The position numbers were made by a program, and so were the translations under genes. A stretch of 64,000 nt of DNA from Sipunculus nudus (taxonomy: Eukaryota > Annelida > Sipuncula > Golfingiida > Sipunculidae), in the NCBI GenBank assembly GCA_026874595.1, contig JAPPUL010000068.1, positions 1,007,001-1,071,000 of the forward strand. The letters are read 5' to 3'. This document shows, in pieces, positions 37,691-47,584 of the stretch. The notes beneath the pieces are model-generated. The model had not been told where the DNA came from. It did no database searches and saw nothing but the letters and a program-made list of their open reading frames with translations. How positions within the stretch are numbered: the first letter of the stretch is position 1; the number at the start of each line of letters is the position of its first letter.

Positions 37691-38433
37691 CGATATTTAG
37701 AATGGTGTACAAAGCGTTTATATCGTTTATAATTGCCAAACCAAGCTCTCTCATAATATGAGCCTTGTTTATAGAAACAAACCCGGCTCCAGTAAAAGAG
37801 GCATTGGCTATTATGGGTCATTGTTCTAACGAAGTACGAGCACCTGTTTGTAATATAGCATCTAATTCATATGACATACTAAAAAAAGAACTACAAAAGT
37901 ATAGCCTTATTTAGCGATATTTAGAATGGTGTACAAAGCGTTTATATCGTTTATAATTGCCAAACCAAGCTCTCTCATAATATGAGCCTTGTTTATAGAA
38001 ACAAACCCGGCTCCAGTAAAAGAGGCATTGGCTATTATGGGTCATTGTTCTAACGAAGTGCGAGCACCTGTTTGTAATATAGCATCTAATTCATATGACA
38101 TACTAAAAAAAGAACTACAAAAGTATAGCCTTATTTAGCGATATTTAGAATGGTGTACAAAGCGTTTATATCGTTTATAATTGCCAAACCAAGCTCTCTC
38201 ATAATATGAGCCTTGTTTATAGAAACAAACCCGGCTCTAGTAAAAGAGGCATTGGCTATTATGGGTCATTGTTCTAACGAAGTACGAGCACCTGTTTGTA
38301 ATATAGCATCTAATTCATATGACATACTAAAAAAAGAACTACAAAAGTATAGCCTTATTTAGCGATATTTAGAATGGTGTACAGAGCGTTTATATCGTTT
38401 ATAATTGCCAAACCAAGCTCTCTCATAATATGT
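37538..38433. repeat. 224-bp tandem repeat, four copies, spanning the dapA/HAD junction
   Basis: Copies begin at 37538, 37762, 37986 and 38210. Each holds the last 51 codons of dapA and the last 26 codons (including stop) of the convergent HAD gene. Only copy 1 is joined to a full dapA and only copy 4 to a full HAD gene, so the copies between are truncated gene ends without starts. Copies differ at only a few positions, such as gtg/gta, gcg/gca, cca/cta and aaa/aga. The array accounts for the whole gap between dapA and the HAD stop. Confidence 0.97.
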
Positions 38434-39059
38434 GTCGTATTAAATGGAGCAATAGCGATTGCATGTATACCAGCTGTTTTAGCTGCTTGCATATCATCTA
38501 CTGTATCGCCTATATATAAAACTTCATCTTCTTTTATGTTTTTATGAAAACGTAGTATACGATATATTCCATCGGGCGATGGCTTTTCAAGCTCAACATC
38601 TTCCATAGCCACTATAGGATTAAAAAGCTCAAATGCATTATTTAATTTAAGAGTATATAATGCTTCTTGTTTTGGTCGTCCCGTGAATATTGCAAGCTTA
38701 TATAAATTATAAAGCTTCTTTAGTATATAATCTTTTATAAGCCATGTTTCAGACTGGATAAGACCATTGCCATTAGCTCCCCAATAAATACTTTGGAACT
38801 TCTCAATTACTTCCTCATCTTTTATCCTTACACCGCTCCTCTTTATTAGTTCTATTGTTAAGGCCCAGTCGTTATTAAACCCGCCAAGTGCTTTTAATTC
38901 CTTTATCTTAGCCAGTGTTGCAAAACCTATGCAGAAATGATTTGCTGTTTTAAGTATCGTTTCTATGTAGGACCTTGAAACATCTACAAGTACTCCGTCC
39001 ATATCAAATATTATAAGTTTTACTTTGTTTAACTTTTTATAAGTCTCTTTATCCAGCAT
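38355..39059 (-). CDS. HAD-superfamily phosphatase (subfamily IA, TIGR01548-like)
   Basis: 234 residues. Motif I is LIIFDMDGVLVDVSRSY, motif II is LAIFTGRPKQEA, motif III Lys is in ELEKPSPDG, and motif IV is YIGDTVDDMQAA. The DVSRSYIETILKTANHF stretch resembles the TIGR01548 group. The substrate is unknown. It starts three bases after the argH stop, so the two are probably co-transcribed. Its 3' end lies in the fourth copy of the 224-bp repeat. Confidence 0.88.
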   Translation of the reverse strand: MLDKETYKKLNKVKLIIFDMDGVLVDVSRSYIETILKTANHFCIGFATLAKIKELKALGGFNNDWALTIELIKRSGVRIKDEEVIEKFQSIYWGANGNGLIQSETWLIKDYILKKLYNLYKLAIFTGRPKQEALYTLKLNNAFELFNPIVAMEDVELEKPSPDGIYRILRFHKNIKEDEVLYIGDTVDDMQAAKTAGIHAIAIAPFNTTHIMRELGLAIINDINALYTILNIAK

Positions 39060-39062
39060 AAG

Positions 39063-40418
39063 CTATTCGTAATCCCAAATAGCATCTAGGGTAGTTTCAA
39101 ATTGCTTTGTTTTAATATCGTTTTCTTTCTCTAATTTAGTAATAGCGGACTTATAGCCAGAAAGATTTAGATTCCCTGTTGAGCCTATTGTATCACGCTT
39201 TTTTATCACTTCCTTTATATCTTCAAGCTCTATTTTAGAAAGATTCTCGCCCACATAGGCGTATGCTTTGCGAAATGGCATGTTCTCCTCCTTTACGAGC
39301 TTATAAGCATGGTCTGCCGCATAAAGATCACGCCTGTGGCCACGTATAAGTTGCTTTTCCTTTGGCTTTATGCAGTCTATTACTAAAGTCATACAAAAAA
39401 GAGAGTCTTTGAGCATCCCAAAGCCAGACATAAGATACTTTTTTGTCTCCTGGAAATCTCTATTATAACCAGAAGGTAAAGAACTTATTATCCCTTTGAC
39501 TGCAAATTCAAAACTAAGCATGCTAGACGTTTTAGCGCGTATTAACTCAAGTACGTCCAGATTCTTTTTTTGCGGCATAATACTACTTCCCGTAGTTATC
39601 TCATCTGATATCTCAAAAAAATCAAACTCTTTTGTCGTAAACAAAAGTATATCGCATGCTATCTTGTTTAGTACCAACATAACGCTTGAAAGACCGCTTA
39701 AAACCGTACTTTCTAACTTCCCACGCGAATTACCACAGTATAATGCATTACTTTGTAGTCGACTAAAACCTAGAAGCTTTTGTGTTAATTCCCGATCAAG
39801 ATATATTGATACCCCATACCCTGCTCCAGAACCAAGCGGACTCATGTCATTTAGCTCATACAAGCTCTTTAATAAAGTAAGTTCATCTATAAGATTTTCT
39901 ACAAATGATGAGGACCAAAGCCCTACCGAAGATGGCATCCCTTGCTGCATGTGCGTGTATCCTGGCATCGGCACAAACTCATGCTCTTTGGCAAATTTAA
40001 CTAACCCTTTACTTAATCTTAATATAAGTTTAGTTACTTCTAATAGCTCTTGTTTTATGTATAAACGTAAATCAACAAGTACTTGATCGTTTCGGCTGCG
40101 ACCTGTGTGTATCTTCTTACCTATATCGCCAAGCTCCTTTGTAAGCATGTTTTCTACTTTTGTGTGGATATCCTCATCTTCTATCCTAAGCTCTATTTTG
40201 TCTTTTCTTTTCAAAATCCTTTTTAGACTGTCTTTTATTTTAGTAAGTTCTTCTTTTTTTAGTATCCCAACTCTCTTTAGCATTATGCAATGCGCATAAG
40301 TTGCTTTTATATCAAGCTCTATAAGCTCAAGGTCAAGTTTGTAATCCTCCCCCACCTCATAGCGCTCAAGCGTTTTGTTAACTGCCTTATAATCCGACTT
40401 TTCCCATAACTTTGACAA
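39063..40418 (-). CDS. argH: Argininosuccinate lyase
   Basis: Splits argininosuccinate to arginine and fumarate. It is 451 residues with IHTGRSRNDQVLVDLRL, GYTHMQQGMPSSVG and the fumarase-superfamily signature GSSIMPQKKNLD. It leads the pair argH-HAD. argF, argD and argB are 12 kb away on the same strand. Confidence 0.96.
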   Translation of the reverse strand: MSKLWEKSDYKAVNKTLERYEVGEDYKLDLELIELDIKATYAHCIMLKRVGILKKEELTKIKDSLKRILKRKDKIELRIEDEDIHTKVENMLTKELGDIGKKIHTGRSRNDQVLVDLRLYIKQELLEVTKLILRLSKGLVKFAKEHEFVPMPGYTHMQQGMPSSVGLWSSSFVENLIDELTLLKSLYELNDMSPLGSGAGYGVSIYLDRELTQKLLGFSRLQSNALYCGNSRGKLESTVLSGLSSVMLVLNKIACDILLFTTKEFDFFEISDEITTGSSIMPQKKNLDVLELIRAKTSSMLSFEFAVKGIISSLPSGYNRDFQETKKYLMSGFGMLKDSLFCMTLVIDCIKPKEKQLIRGHRRDLYAADHAYKLVKEENMPFRKAYAYVGENLSKIELEDIKEVIKKRDTIGSTGNLNLSGYKSAITKLEKENDIKTKQFETTLDAIWDYE

Positions 40419-40588
40419 TTTTATATCTCCTCGCTCCTTGTAAGACTCTTTTTTTTTTTAAAGACGACTTTGCAGCTTAAAGATAATTAAAATTTTTTAT
40501 AATTCTTCCTTTTAGCTTTCTTTAGTATACTTTGAATATGATAAGGCAGCTTTAGTTTATCAATATGTATTTAGAGAGTGCTCAGATG

Positions 40589-41035
40589 TTTTTACGTAGT
40601 AAAACGATTTATCTTTCATATACTATAATTAGTTTAATATTGCTTGGTTCTATTATATCCTGTCGGGACTATTATAAAGAAAATGGTCTTTTTGTTAGGT
40701 ACTTCTCTAAATATAGGATTTATGAGAATGATAACCTAATTAAATTTATACCCAAGGATAGAATCACTAAAAAGCAGTCTGAGACCTATACCAACTATTT
40801 TAAGGTATATACTAATTTTAACGGTAATATACTAAAGGTCATTCATTACAAATATCACATAGTACATACTATACGATATAATGATAAGGTCAATGGACGT
40901 GTTATTCGCTTTGAAAAGTATAAAGATGGTGTTTTGACTGATTATTATATAAATCGCTATGATGCTTCACTAAAGCTGGTTGAGAGGAAGCGATTTGATT
41001 CTCGTGATAAGCTTATTAAAGTTGAAAAGCTATAA
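40589..41035 (+). CDS. Putative lipoprotein of unknown function
   Basis: About 148 residues from the ATG at 40589, which has GAGAG nine bases upstream. An ATG at 40565 would add eight residues. The signal runs to a lipobox-like GSIISC. The mature part is rich in Tyr, Lys, Asp and Asn and has weak YxxDGxLxxYY repeats (KVNGRVIRFEKYKDGVLTDYYINRYD). No family was recognised. It is one of the few plus-strand genes in the 38.4-58.1 kb segment, and its codons are T-rich. Confidence 0.6.
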   Translation, partial: FLRSKTIYLSYTIISLILLGSIISCRDYYKENGLFVRYFSKYRIYENDNLIKFIPKDRITKKQSETYTNYFKVYTNFNGNILKVIHYKYHIVHTIRYNDKVNGRVIRFEKYKDGVLTDYYINRYDASLKLVERKRFDSRDKLIKVEKL

Positions 41036-41069
41036 TTACTAAGTTATTAGCTTAGGGTATTAGTCTTGT

Positions 41070-41747
41070 TTATTTTTCTTCTTCTGTACTTTGTCCCATT
41101 TCTGGTGGCAGTAGTGATTTTATCTTTGTTTCTATTTCCCATGTTGAGTCACCAGATTGTATCCCAAGTGCCCCTTCTATCATTATAGAATATAGCAAAT
41201 CTCTATAATAGCCTATAGCCTCAACGCGGTTTTTTAATATTTCTTCTGTAGTATCGGGGTCTGTACCATCTATTACTAGTTCTATAGCCTCTTTCAAAAA
41301 AGGATCTTTTATACGATGAGTTGTTTCTTCAAGCCCAAGAATTCCGCGTTCCTTTGCATAGGCGCTTAATGTTGTTATAGTATTTATAAGTTCGCTTGTA
41401 TTATTTGAGGTCAGAACAGGTGGAAGTATAGTTTTTTGGGTTATAATACTTTCTTCTGAATCTTCACCAGGTTCGCTTAGCTCTCCCATATCTATAAGTT
41501 CGTTTGCAGCGTCAAGTATACGTTCTTTTGCTCTTTCTATTATTCTTTTTGATATGTGTTCATTTTTATTTTTTATCGATGCACTTATAATACTTCGTAA
41601 ACGTGTTGATATATTTTCCATTATTAAATGTCTAAGCCCTTCAGGTAAATGTCCCATAACCAAAAGTAAGTCTTCTTCGTCTATTTCCCGAAGCCATTTT
41701 TGCAACGATAAAGGATGCCACTTTGTTATCTCACTAAGAGAGTTCAT
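41070..41747 (-). CDS. Soluble protein joining FliG_C-like and MotA-loop-like domains
   Basis: 225 residues, no membrane helix. Residues 8-90 resemble the C-terminal domain of the flagellar rotor protein FliG: SLQKWLREIDEEDLLLVMGHL, then ENISTRLRSIISASIK and a helix ending in ANELIDMGEL. After a Ser/Glu-rich linker (91-115), residues 118-200 resemble the cytoplasmic loop of the stator protein MotA: LSAYAKERGILGLEE, then KDPFLKEAIELVIDGTDPD, EEILKNRVEAI and GALGIQSGD. It therefore carries versions of both faces of the rotor-stator contact in one soluble chain. No other flagellar gene is in the window. Similarity is judged by eye from family memory. The function is unknown. Confidence 0.65.
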   Translation of the reverse strand: MNSLSEITKWHPLSLQKWLREIDEEDLLLVMGHLPEGLRHLIMENISTRLRSIISASIKNKNEHISKRIIERAKERILDAANELIDMGELSEPGEDSEESIITQKTILPPVLTSNNTSELINTITTLSAYAKERGILGLEETTHRIKDPFLKEAIELVIDGTDPDTTEEILKNRVEAIGYYRDLLYSIMIEGALGIQSGDSTWEIETKIKSLLPPEMGQSTEEEK

Positions 41748-41975
41748 ACAACATTATCTCCTTAACCATCCATTTTTATTATTATAATATAATATCAATA
41801 TGCTTATGAGAACTATTTTTTTAAATAAGATAATGCTTAATATAAATCCCTAAGTGCTTATAAGCTGTTTAACTTTTTTTTGATAACTTTAAAAAAATAA
41901 AGTGCTTAATTAAATATATAAACCTGATAATTTAAGTATAAAACCAACAATATCTTGTCTAGGGTTTATTGTAAA

Positions 41976-42740
41976 ATGAGATATATAATCCTTTCTGATA
42001 TTCATTCTAATCTTGAGGCTTTGGGAGCTGTTTTTGAGGATATTGAGTCATTAAAGTATGATAAAGTTATTTGTCTTGGAGACATTGTAGGGTATGGTGC
42101 AAATCCTAATGAGTGTTGCGAGCTTTTATTCTCATTTGAGCCTATATGTATTTTGGGTAACCACGATTATGCAGCATTTAATGTAAGTGAGAGTTTATAT
42201 TTTAATCTATCTGCATCTATAGCAGCCAGATGGACTTATAAGACATTAAAGCCTTCCTACAAAGAAATATTGCAAAGTTTTAAAGATATAGAACAAGTTG
42301 ACAGTCAATTTTACATGGTGCATGGCGGACTTATTGACAGAAATATGTATATCATGGGAGAAGAAGCAGTTAAAGAAAACATAGAGTACATAAAAGAGAA
42401 TAACTTAGTTAAAATATGTTTTTATGGGCATACACATGAGAAAAAGATATGGTGTAAAAGTCCAGAAGGAGCTATTGCCACATCTCCTATTAATTATAGT
42501 GAAGGAGAAGGAGGTTCTGATAACTTTGTTTTAAACAAGGATTCCTATTATCTAATTAATCCTGGGAGTGTTGGTCAGCCAAGGGATCGTGATAATAGGG
42601 CTTCATATATCTTTTTTGATACAAATAAATTATCGATTGAATATAGACTTGTAAAATACGATATAGCAACAGCTCAAAAGAAAATATATAAAGCTGGATT
42701 ACCGTCAAGCCTTGGTGATCGGCTGCTTTATGGCATTTGA
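41976..42740 (+). CDS. Calcineurin-like metallophosphoesterase
   Basis: About 254 residues. The metal-ligand motifs are in order: ILSDIHSN, CLGDIVGYGANPNE, LGNHDYA, MVHGG and YGHTHEK. This is the YfcE/ApaH-like fold of cyclic-nucleotide or protein phosphatases. The substrate is unknown. The ATG at 41976 gives the usual beginning (MRYIILSDIHSN). A TTG 21 bases upstream is less likely. No Shine-Dalgarno is obvious. Confidence 0.85.
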   Translation: MRYIILSDIHSNLEALGAVFEDIESLKYDKVICLGDIVGYGANPNECCELLFSFEPICILGNHDYAAFNVSESLYFNLSASIAARWTYKTLKPSYKEILQSFKDIEQVDSQFYMVHGGLIDRNMYIMGEEAVKENIEYIKENNLVKICFYGHTHEKKIWCKSPEGAIATSPINYSEGEGGSDNFVLNKDSYYLINPGSVGQPRDRDNRASYIFFDTNKLSIEYRLVKYDIATAQKKIYKAGLPSSLGDRLLYGI

Positions 42741-42764
42741 CTAATATGCTTTAACTGCGTAACT

Positions 42765-44375
42765 CTAAAATGCGATAGGTTTAACATCTATTATTTCGTC
42801 TTGCTTTTTAATCTGCTCAAGAACATCAGGAGGAAGAGGCTCATCCAATCGGATACAAGTCAGCGCACTAGTTCCCTTTTCTTTTCTACCAAGTTGCATA
42901 GTAGCAATATTCACCTTATTGCTGCCGAGAATAGTACCAAGTATGCCAACAACTCCAGGAACATCCTTATTTTCTACCATTATCCAATCGCCCTGAGGTT
43001 CTAAATCAAACTCATAACTATTTATACAAGTAATACGTATTGTCTCCTCCATGTATACAGTCCCCGCGACTCTGTAATTTCCTTCTTCAGTTACAATCTC
43101 AAGTATTATAGTATTGGCATTTGAAGTTTTAGTTAAGATGGTTTTGGGACTTACTTTAGTAAAAGACTCCTTAACATTAATACCTCGTTCTTCTGCAATG
43201 TTTAGGGCATTTATAAAGTTTATCTGCTCTGATAGTATTGGTTCAAGAAAACCCTTAACTGCAGACAGCTTCATGATGTGTATAGGAGCATCTTTTAATG
43301 CTTCAGAAAATATTATTTCAAATGATTTCATATTGCCACGACGTATACATCCTAAAACTATCCCAAGAGCTTCACAAAGACTTATTAATCCCTTACTCTT
43401 AGCATATATATCCGGCGATATTGATGGGAAGTTAATTGCGTTTTTTGTTATACCCTTTTTAAAAAAGTCGACAACACCCTCGCTTGTCTCTATTGCGACG
43501 CTTATTTGTGCTTCCTTTGTCGCTGCGCCAAGATGAGGAGTACATAGGAAGTTTGGCAGTCTTATTAAAGGATTATCTTCTGAGGGTGGCTCTTTTACAA
43601 ATGTGTCAAACGCTGCTCCCATTATCTTATTCTCCTTTAATGCCTGACTTAAATCTTCTTCTACCACTATCCCGCCACGTGCACAATTTATTAATAAAGC
43701 TGTTTTTTTCATCTGGCTAAGTTCTTTTTTTGTTATCAGGTTTTTGGTATTTGCATTTAAAGGAGTATGGATTGTTATGACGTCTGCCTCTTTATATATC
43801 TTTTCAAGCGTTGATAATGTTACTCCCAGTAGTTTTGCTTGCTCAAAAGATAAATAAGGATCGTAACCCATTACATTCATACCAAATCCTTTCCCTATAG
43901 TTAAAACTTCTGTGCCAATACGTCCAAGACCTATTATCCCAAGAGTCTTTCCGTTAAGCTGCATCCCTGCATACGCTTTCCTGTCCCACTTTGATGCCAA
44001 TATCGATTGGTGGGCCCATGATATCTTTCTGGCAAGCGATAAGATTAATGCCCAAGTTTGTTCGGCTGTTGATGTTGTATTTCCTGCAGGGGCGTTTATT
44101 ACAAGTATTCCTTTCGACGTTGCCGCTTTTACGTCTACATTGTCTATACCTACTCCTGCTCGCGCTATTATCTTTAACTTCTTTGCATGTTCTATTACCT
44201 TTGCACTTACCTTAGAACCGCTCCTTACTATAATTGCATCAAAGTCAACTATCTTCTCTATAAGTTCATCTTCTTTTAATACCTTTTTAGATTCTATAAC
44301 CTCAAAATTACCAGCGTCTTTTAATCTTTTAACCCCCTCTACTGCAAGAGGTTCTGCTATCAATATCTTTTGCAT
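42765..44375 (-). CDS. serA: D-3-phosphoglycerate dehydrogenase, long form
   Basis: First step of serine synthesis. It is 536 residues with a substrate-binding part, NAD site (IGLGRIGTEVL), catalytic Arg (NCARGGIVVEEDL) and His (TPHLGAATKEA), then the allosteric intervening domain and a C-terminal ACT domain (VENKDVPGVVGILGTIL) that usually binds serine for feedback control. It is transcribed alone or with lptD upstream. Confidence 0.95.
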   Translation of the reverse strand: MQKILIAEPLAVEGVKRLKDAGNFEVIESKKVLKEDELIEKIVDFDAIIVRSGSKVSAKVIEHAKKLKIIARAGVGIDNVDVKAATSKGILVINAPAGNTTSTAEQTWALILSLARKISWAHQSILASKWDRKAYAGMQLNGKTLGIIGLGRIGTEVLTIGKGFGMNVMGYDPYLSFEQAKLLGVTLSTLEKIYKEADVITIHTPLNANTKNLITKKELSQMKKTALLINCARGGIVVEEDLSQALKENKIMGAAFDTFVKEPPSEDNPLIRLPNFLCTPHLGAATKEAQISVAIETSEGVVDFFKKGITKNAINFPSISPDIYAKSKGLISLCEALGIVLGCIRRGNMKSFEIIFSEALKDAPIHIMKLSAVKGFLEPILSEQINFINALNIAEERGINVKESFTKVSPKTILTKTSNANTIILEIVTEEGNYRVAGTVYMEETIRITCINSYEFDLEPQGDWIMVENKDVPGVVGILGTILGSNKVNIATMQLGRKEKGTSALTCIRLDEPLPPDVLEQIKKQDEIIDVKPIAF

Positions 44376-44486
44376 CGTACTATCTCCATTTTCTATTTCT
44401 TCTGCTTTATAAAGAACTTAAATCTAATAATCAATAGAATATAAGCAAATAGTTTTATAAAACAAACAATCTTAAAACTAAACAAG

Positions 44487-47400
44487 TTACTGTTTTGTGA
44501 ATACTTTTTCTATCTTTGGATACGCAATTGAAGGCATGACTTTTAAATATAAAGATACATATATAGCAGGCTCAAAATAATATACTCCTTTGCTAAACTC
44601 TTTGAAACTCAAGTTTAAATCAAACTTTATAATCCATTCGTGAAGATCGTGTGCTATTGATAGGCTAAGTTGTTCGAGTTTGAATAATGACCTTTGACGG
44701 GCTTCTTGGTCAAAAAAGTTAAAGGAGTCAAGTAGGTCTAAAAAGAAGTTTCGACTTGTTTGACCGTACTTGCTTGCATCTTCATCGCTATATCTATAAA
44801 GCTCTTTGTTAACTGAGCTTAATTTTAAGCTAAATAGCCAGTAGCGAGTTATTCCAAAGGATACGTTGAAGCTTGTTCTTAGACTATTGCTTCTTGGGTT
44901 TTCATAATTATGATACCATGTGTTTGTAAGTCCTATGGAGTTGAAATAAAACCAATGAGCAAGTTTTATTGGCTTTGTATAACCTATATATACGCTTAGG
45001 CTATTTGATATGTTTTTTTTGCTCTTGCGGGAGTAGGAATACGTGTTTGTTATCTTTATTGCGTCTATTGGATTTGTTGATGCTTGTACACTTAGATTCC
45101 CATGCTGATCGTTTAGGACTTCTTCTTTTGTTTTAAGGCCGTTTGATATTAAATCTAAGTCTTGTGGGCTTATATACAAATTATCGGATGTGCTTACAGA
45201 TAAAGAGCTTTTTAAAAATGAAAACTTTACGTCGTATGATATTCCCTCTGAACGGCCACTTGTGTCTTTGTATGCACCATTTTCAAACTTTATGGCTGTA
45301 AACCTATCTCCTTTTGAGTAGCTAACGCCACCGCTTAGCGACAGTTTTAGATAATTATATTCCTCAAAAAAGTTAAAGGATAAGCTGCTCCCTGATGTGC
45401 TGCTCCATGATGGAAAACTGTACTCTTCATCGTATGTTTTTTGGGTCACTGTTGCGTTTTTTGTTTGACGCATATTATACATTATACGTCCTGAGGTTGA
45501 GAGCGTAAATTTTAGAAACTTATAGGAAAGACTAAATGGGAGATTTACATTCACGTTGCTATTTGATGTAAATATGTCTGATATTAGAATGTTTGTAGTT
45601 CCTGTCGTATAGCGTTTTGTCTCGTTTAAAGAGCTTCCTACACTTATAGTAAGTGGTAGGCTTAGAATCAGATTCTCATCTTGCTCTATTTTGTCAAGTA
45701 TCTTTTCATATTCACTGCGATTGTCAGCATCTTCCTCTTTTTCTTTAGTGTCTTCTATCTTTACTTCAGTATCTTTAGCCTCACTGTCTTTTGTGCTTGT
45801 CTTACTCTCTAAATCTTCTAATAACGTCTTTACATATTCTTTTGGCTCTTCCTTTTCCTTTTTTACCGTTTCTTTTTTTCTCTTTTTGCCTATCAACTGA
45901 AATGAATGACTATAACTAACATCTATCTTCGGGAAAATAATGCTACTTAGATATTGTTTGTACGATTTGGTTGCATATGGATTTAATGGCAATTTACTAG
46001 GATCTGTTAAATCGTATTGTAAAAGATAATTTAAATTACCGCCTATATCAAAAGCTAGATTATACAATCGTGATTTTATACCAAAATCAAGCTTCTGGTG
46101 TTCACTACCACTAAATCCCACTATCGTGTTTAGTGTCTCCTTATTATATAAATTAAAGACATCAAACAATGTGAAGTTCTCTATCCTACGGCTTGCAAAA
46201 TGTTTCTTAAACGCAGGATCACTTTGGGTTTTAAATGATAAATTTAAGCTGCTACTTGCATTACCACTTTTTATTAAATCATAACTAACTTTCATATCCG
46301 CACTCCATCTAAAATTGTTTGTCTCATCTGGAATGCCGTCATTCCCAATATGATCAAAAGAGTTTGTAAAGTTGCCATTTATATAATCTAATGACCGGTC
46401 ATAAGCAAGCCCAAAATTAGTTTGGATATTAAGACCATACTTATTGAATATGAAATCATTACCAAAATAAACTCCCAGCCTTTGATAATAATCCAGCATG
46501 AACTTAAGGCCTAGTGGAGCCCCCGTTATAGACTTTGTTCGCTTTTTACGTGTTTCTTGAATGGATTGGCCAGGAATATAATATAGCGTATTGTTTGTAT
46601 ACCATCCTATCCCGTCTTCGTAACCAAGAGATGTCAAAACCCCAGTTAGTACGCTTGACCTGAATAGTATTGGCGCCCAAAACATATTTGTCTGTCCAAC
46701 TACATACGTTGCACCGTGTAACCAGACAAATTCATCATTATAATACCAAGCTTGATCAAAGGCTAATTTATAATGTAAATGCTTTACATTGTCTGTAGTA
46801 ATATAGCCTTTTGAAAAATTGTATTTATCAGCTGAAACTCGTTTCCCCTCCTTTGCCCCTATGTAAAATGGTTTGAAATACGCTCTTGGTTGGACTATTA
46901 TAGCTCGGTCTATTTTTGGAAAGAAATATATCTTACGGCCAGTTATCACGTTAGAGCCTTCGTTTATTACTATATTACCATAGGCATATGCTTCTATTGG
47001 CTGTTCTTTATTGTTTATTCTTATGACTATTGTATCTGATTTTAAGGTATAGTTTGCAAGCTCTAATTTTACCTTGCCAAAGAGTATTATGTGTTTGTAG
47101 CCTTTCTTGTCGGGTTTGTTTACATAAAGAATTCGTGCCGCTTCGTATATTATGAAATCTATTGTCTTTGAGGCGCTTGGTATTGTTTTGCTATATTTTT
47201 CGTTTAGTTTATTCCATGAACGCTTTAAAAAAGGTAGCTTAAGCTCATCCTTACGTTTTAGAATTATTGGCAGTTCTTTTATTATCCGATTTATTAACTC
47301 TTTTTTTGTCTTCTCTGTCTTTAAAAGATCAAAGGCAGATAAAAACTCCTTTAATGTCCTTGTGTCAAAGACATTAAGAGCTTCCTCTATCTTTGCCCTA

Positions 47401-47546
47401 CTCTCCTTCTCTATCAACGATAGTATCTTTTGGCGATCTGCTCGGACTTTTGACACCGTTTGTACGTAACTTTTGTTTGCATATACCAAGAGCAACACTA
47501 AAAATATACATATCTTTACTACAACGCCTATAAGGATTTTGCGCAT
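44487..47546 (-). CDS. lptD: LptD/OstA-like LPS-assembly outer-membrane protein
   Basis: About 1019 residues. There is an N-terminal signal, a helical region (about 30-150), then an OstA-like beta-jellyroll (IILFGKVKLELANYTLKSDTIVI, YAYGNIVINEGSNVITGRKIYFFP). A long C-terminal part of alternating, aromatic-rich strands follows, expected of a large outer-membrane barrel, interrupted near 600-660 by a Lys/Glu/Asp-rich insertion. LptD places LPS in the outer leaflet, in keeping with kdsA. The size and the N-terminal helical addition resemble spirochaetal LptD-like proteins. The symbol is assigned by domain logic only. Confidence 0.75.
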   Translation of the reverse strand: MRKILIGVVVKICIFLVLLLVYANKSYVQTVSKVRADRQKILSLIEKESRAKIEEALNVFDTRTLKEFLSAFDLLKTEKTKKELINRIIKELPIILKRKDELKLPFLKRSWNKLNEKYSKTIPSASKTIDFIIYEAARILYVNKPDKKGYKHIILFGKVKLELANYTLKSDTIVIRINNKEQPIEAYAYGNIVINEGSNVITGRKIYFFPKIDRAIIVQPRAYFKPFYIGAKEGKRVSADKYNFSKGYITTDNVKHLHYKLAFDQAWYYNDEFVWLHGATYVVGQTNMFWAPILFRSSVLTGVLTSLGYEDGIGWYTNNTLYYIPGQSIQETRKKRTKSITGAPLGLKFMLDYYQRLGVYFGNDFIFNKYGLNIQTNFGLAYDRSLDYINGNFTNSFDHIGNDGIPDETNNFRWSADMKVSYDLIKSGNASSSLNLSFKTQSDPAFKKHFASRRIENFTLFDVFNLYNKETLNTIVGFSGSEHQKLDFGIKSRLYNLAFDIGGNLNYLLQYDLTDPSKLPLNPYATKSYKQYLSSIIFPKIDVSYSHSFQLIGKKRKKETVKKEKEEPKEYVKTLLEDLESKTSTKDSEAKDTEVKIEDTKEKEEDADNRSEYEKILDKIEQDENLILSLPLTISVGSSLNETKRYTTGTTNILISDIFTSNSNVNVNLPFSLSYKFLKFTLSTSGRIMYNMRQTKNATVTQKTYDEEYSFPSWSSTSGSSLSFNFFEEYNYLKLSLSGGVSYSKGDRFTAIKFENGAYKDTSGRSEGISYDVKFSFLKSSLSVSTSDNLYISPQDLDLISNGLKTKEEVLNDQHGNLSVQASTNPIDAIKITNTYSYSRKSKKNISNSLSVYIGYTKPIKLAHWFYFNSIGLTNTWYHNYENPRSNSLRTSFNVSFGITRYWLFSLKLSSVNKELYRYSDEDASKYGQTSRNFFLDLLDSFNFFDQEARQRSLFKLEQLSLSIAHDLHEWIIKFDLNLSFKEFSKGVYYFEPAIYVSLYLKVMPSIAYPKIEKVFTKQ

Positions 47547-47584
47547 AATCTGAAGGTTTACTCAACATAACGAACTTTTGTCGT

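Noticed and set aside
37762-38354. Partial dapA and HAD reading frames in the inner copies of the 224-bp array
   Set aside because: They lack starts and ribosome-binding sites and are truncated gene ends created by duplication.
37538-38433. CRISPR array
   Set aside because: The 224-bp units are contiguous copies of gene ends without unique spacers, and no cas gene is present. The minisatellites also lack spacers.
38300-38500. Replication origin or terminus at the left skew switch
   Set aside because: The skew switches back about 20 kb further on, and no dnaA, DnaA-box cluster or dif-like site was seen.
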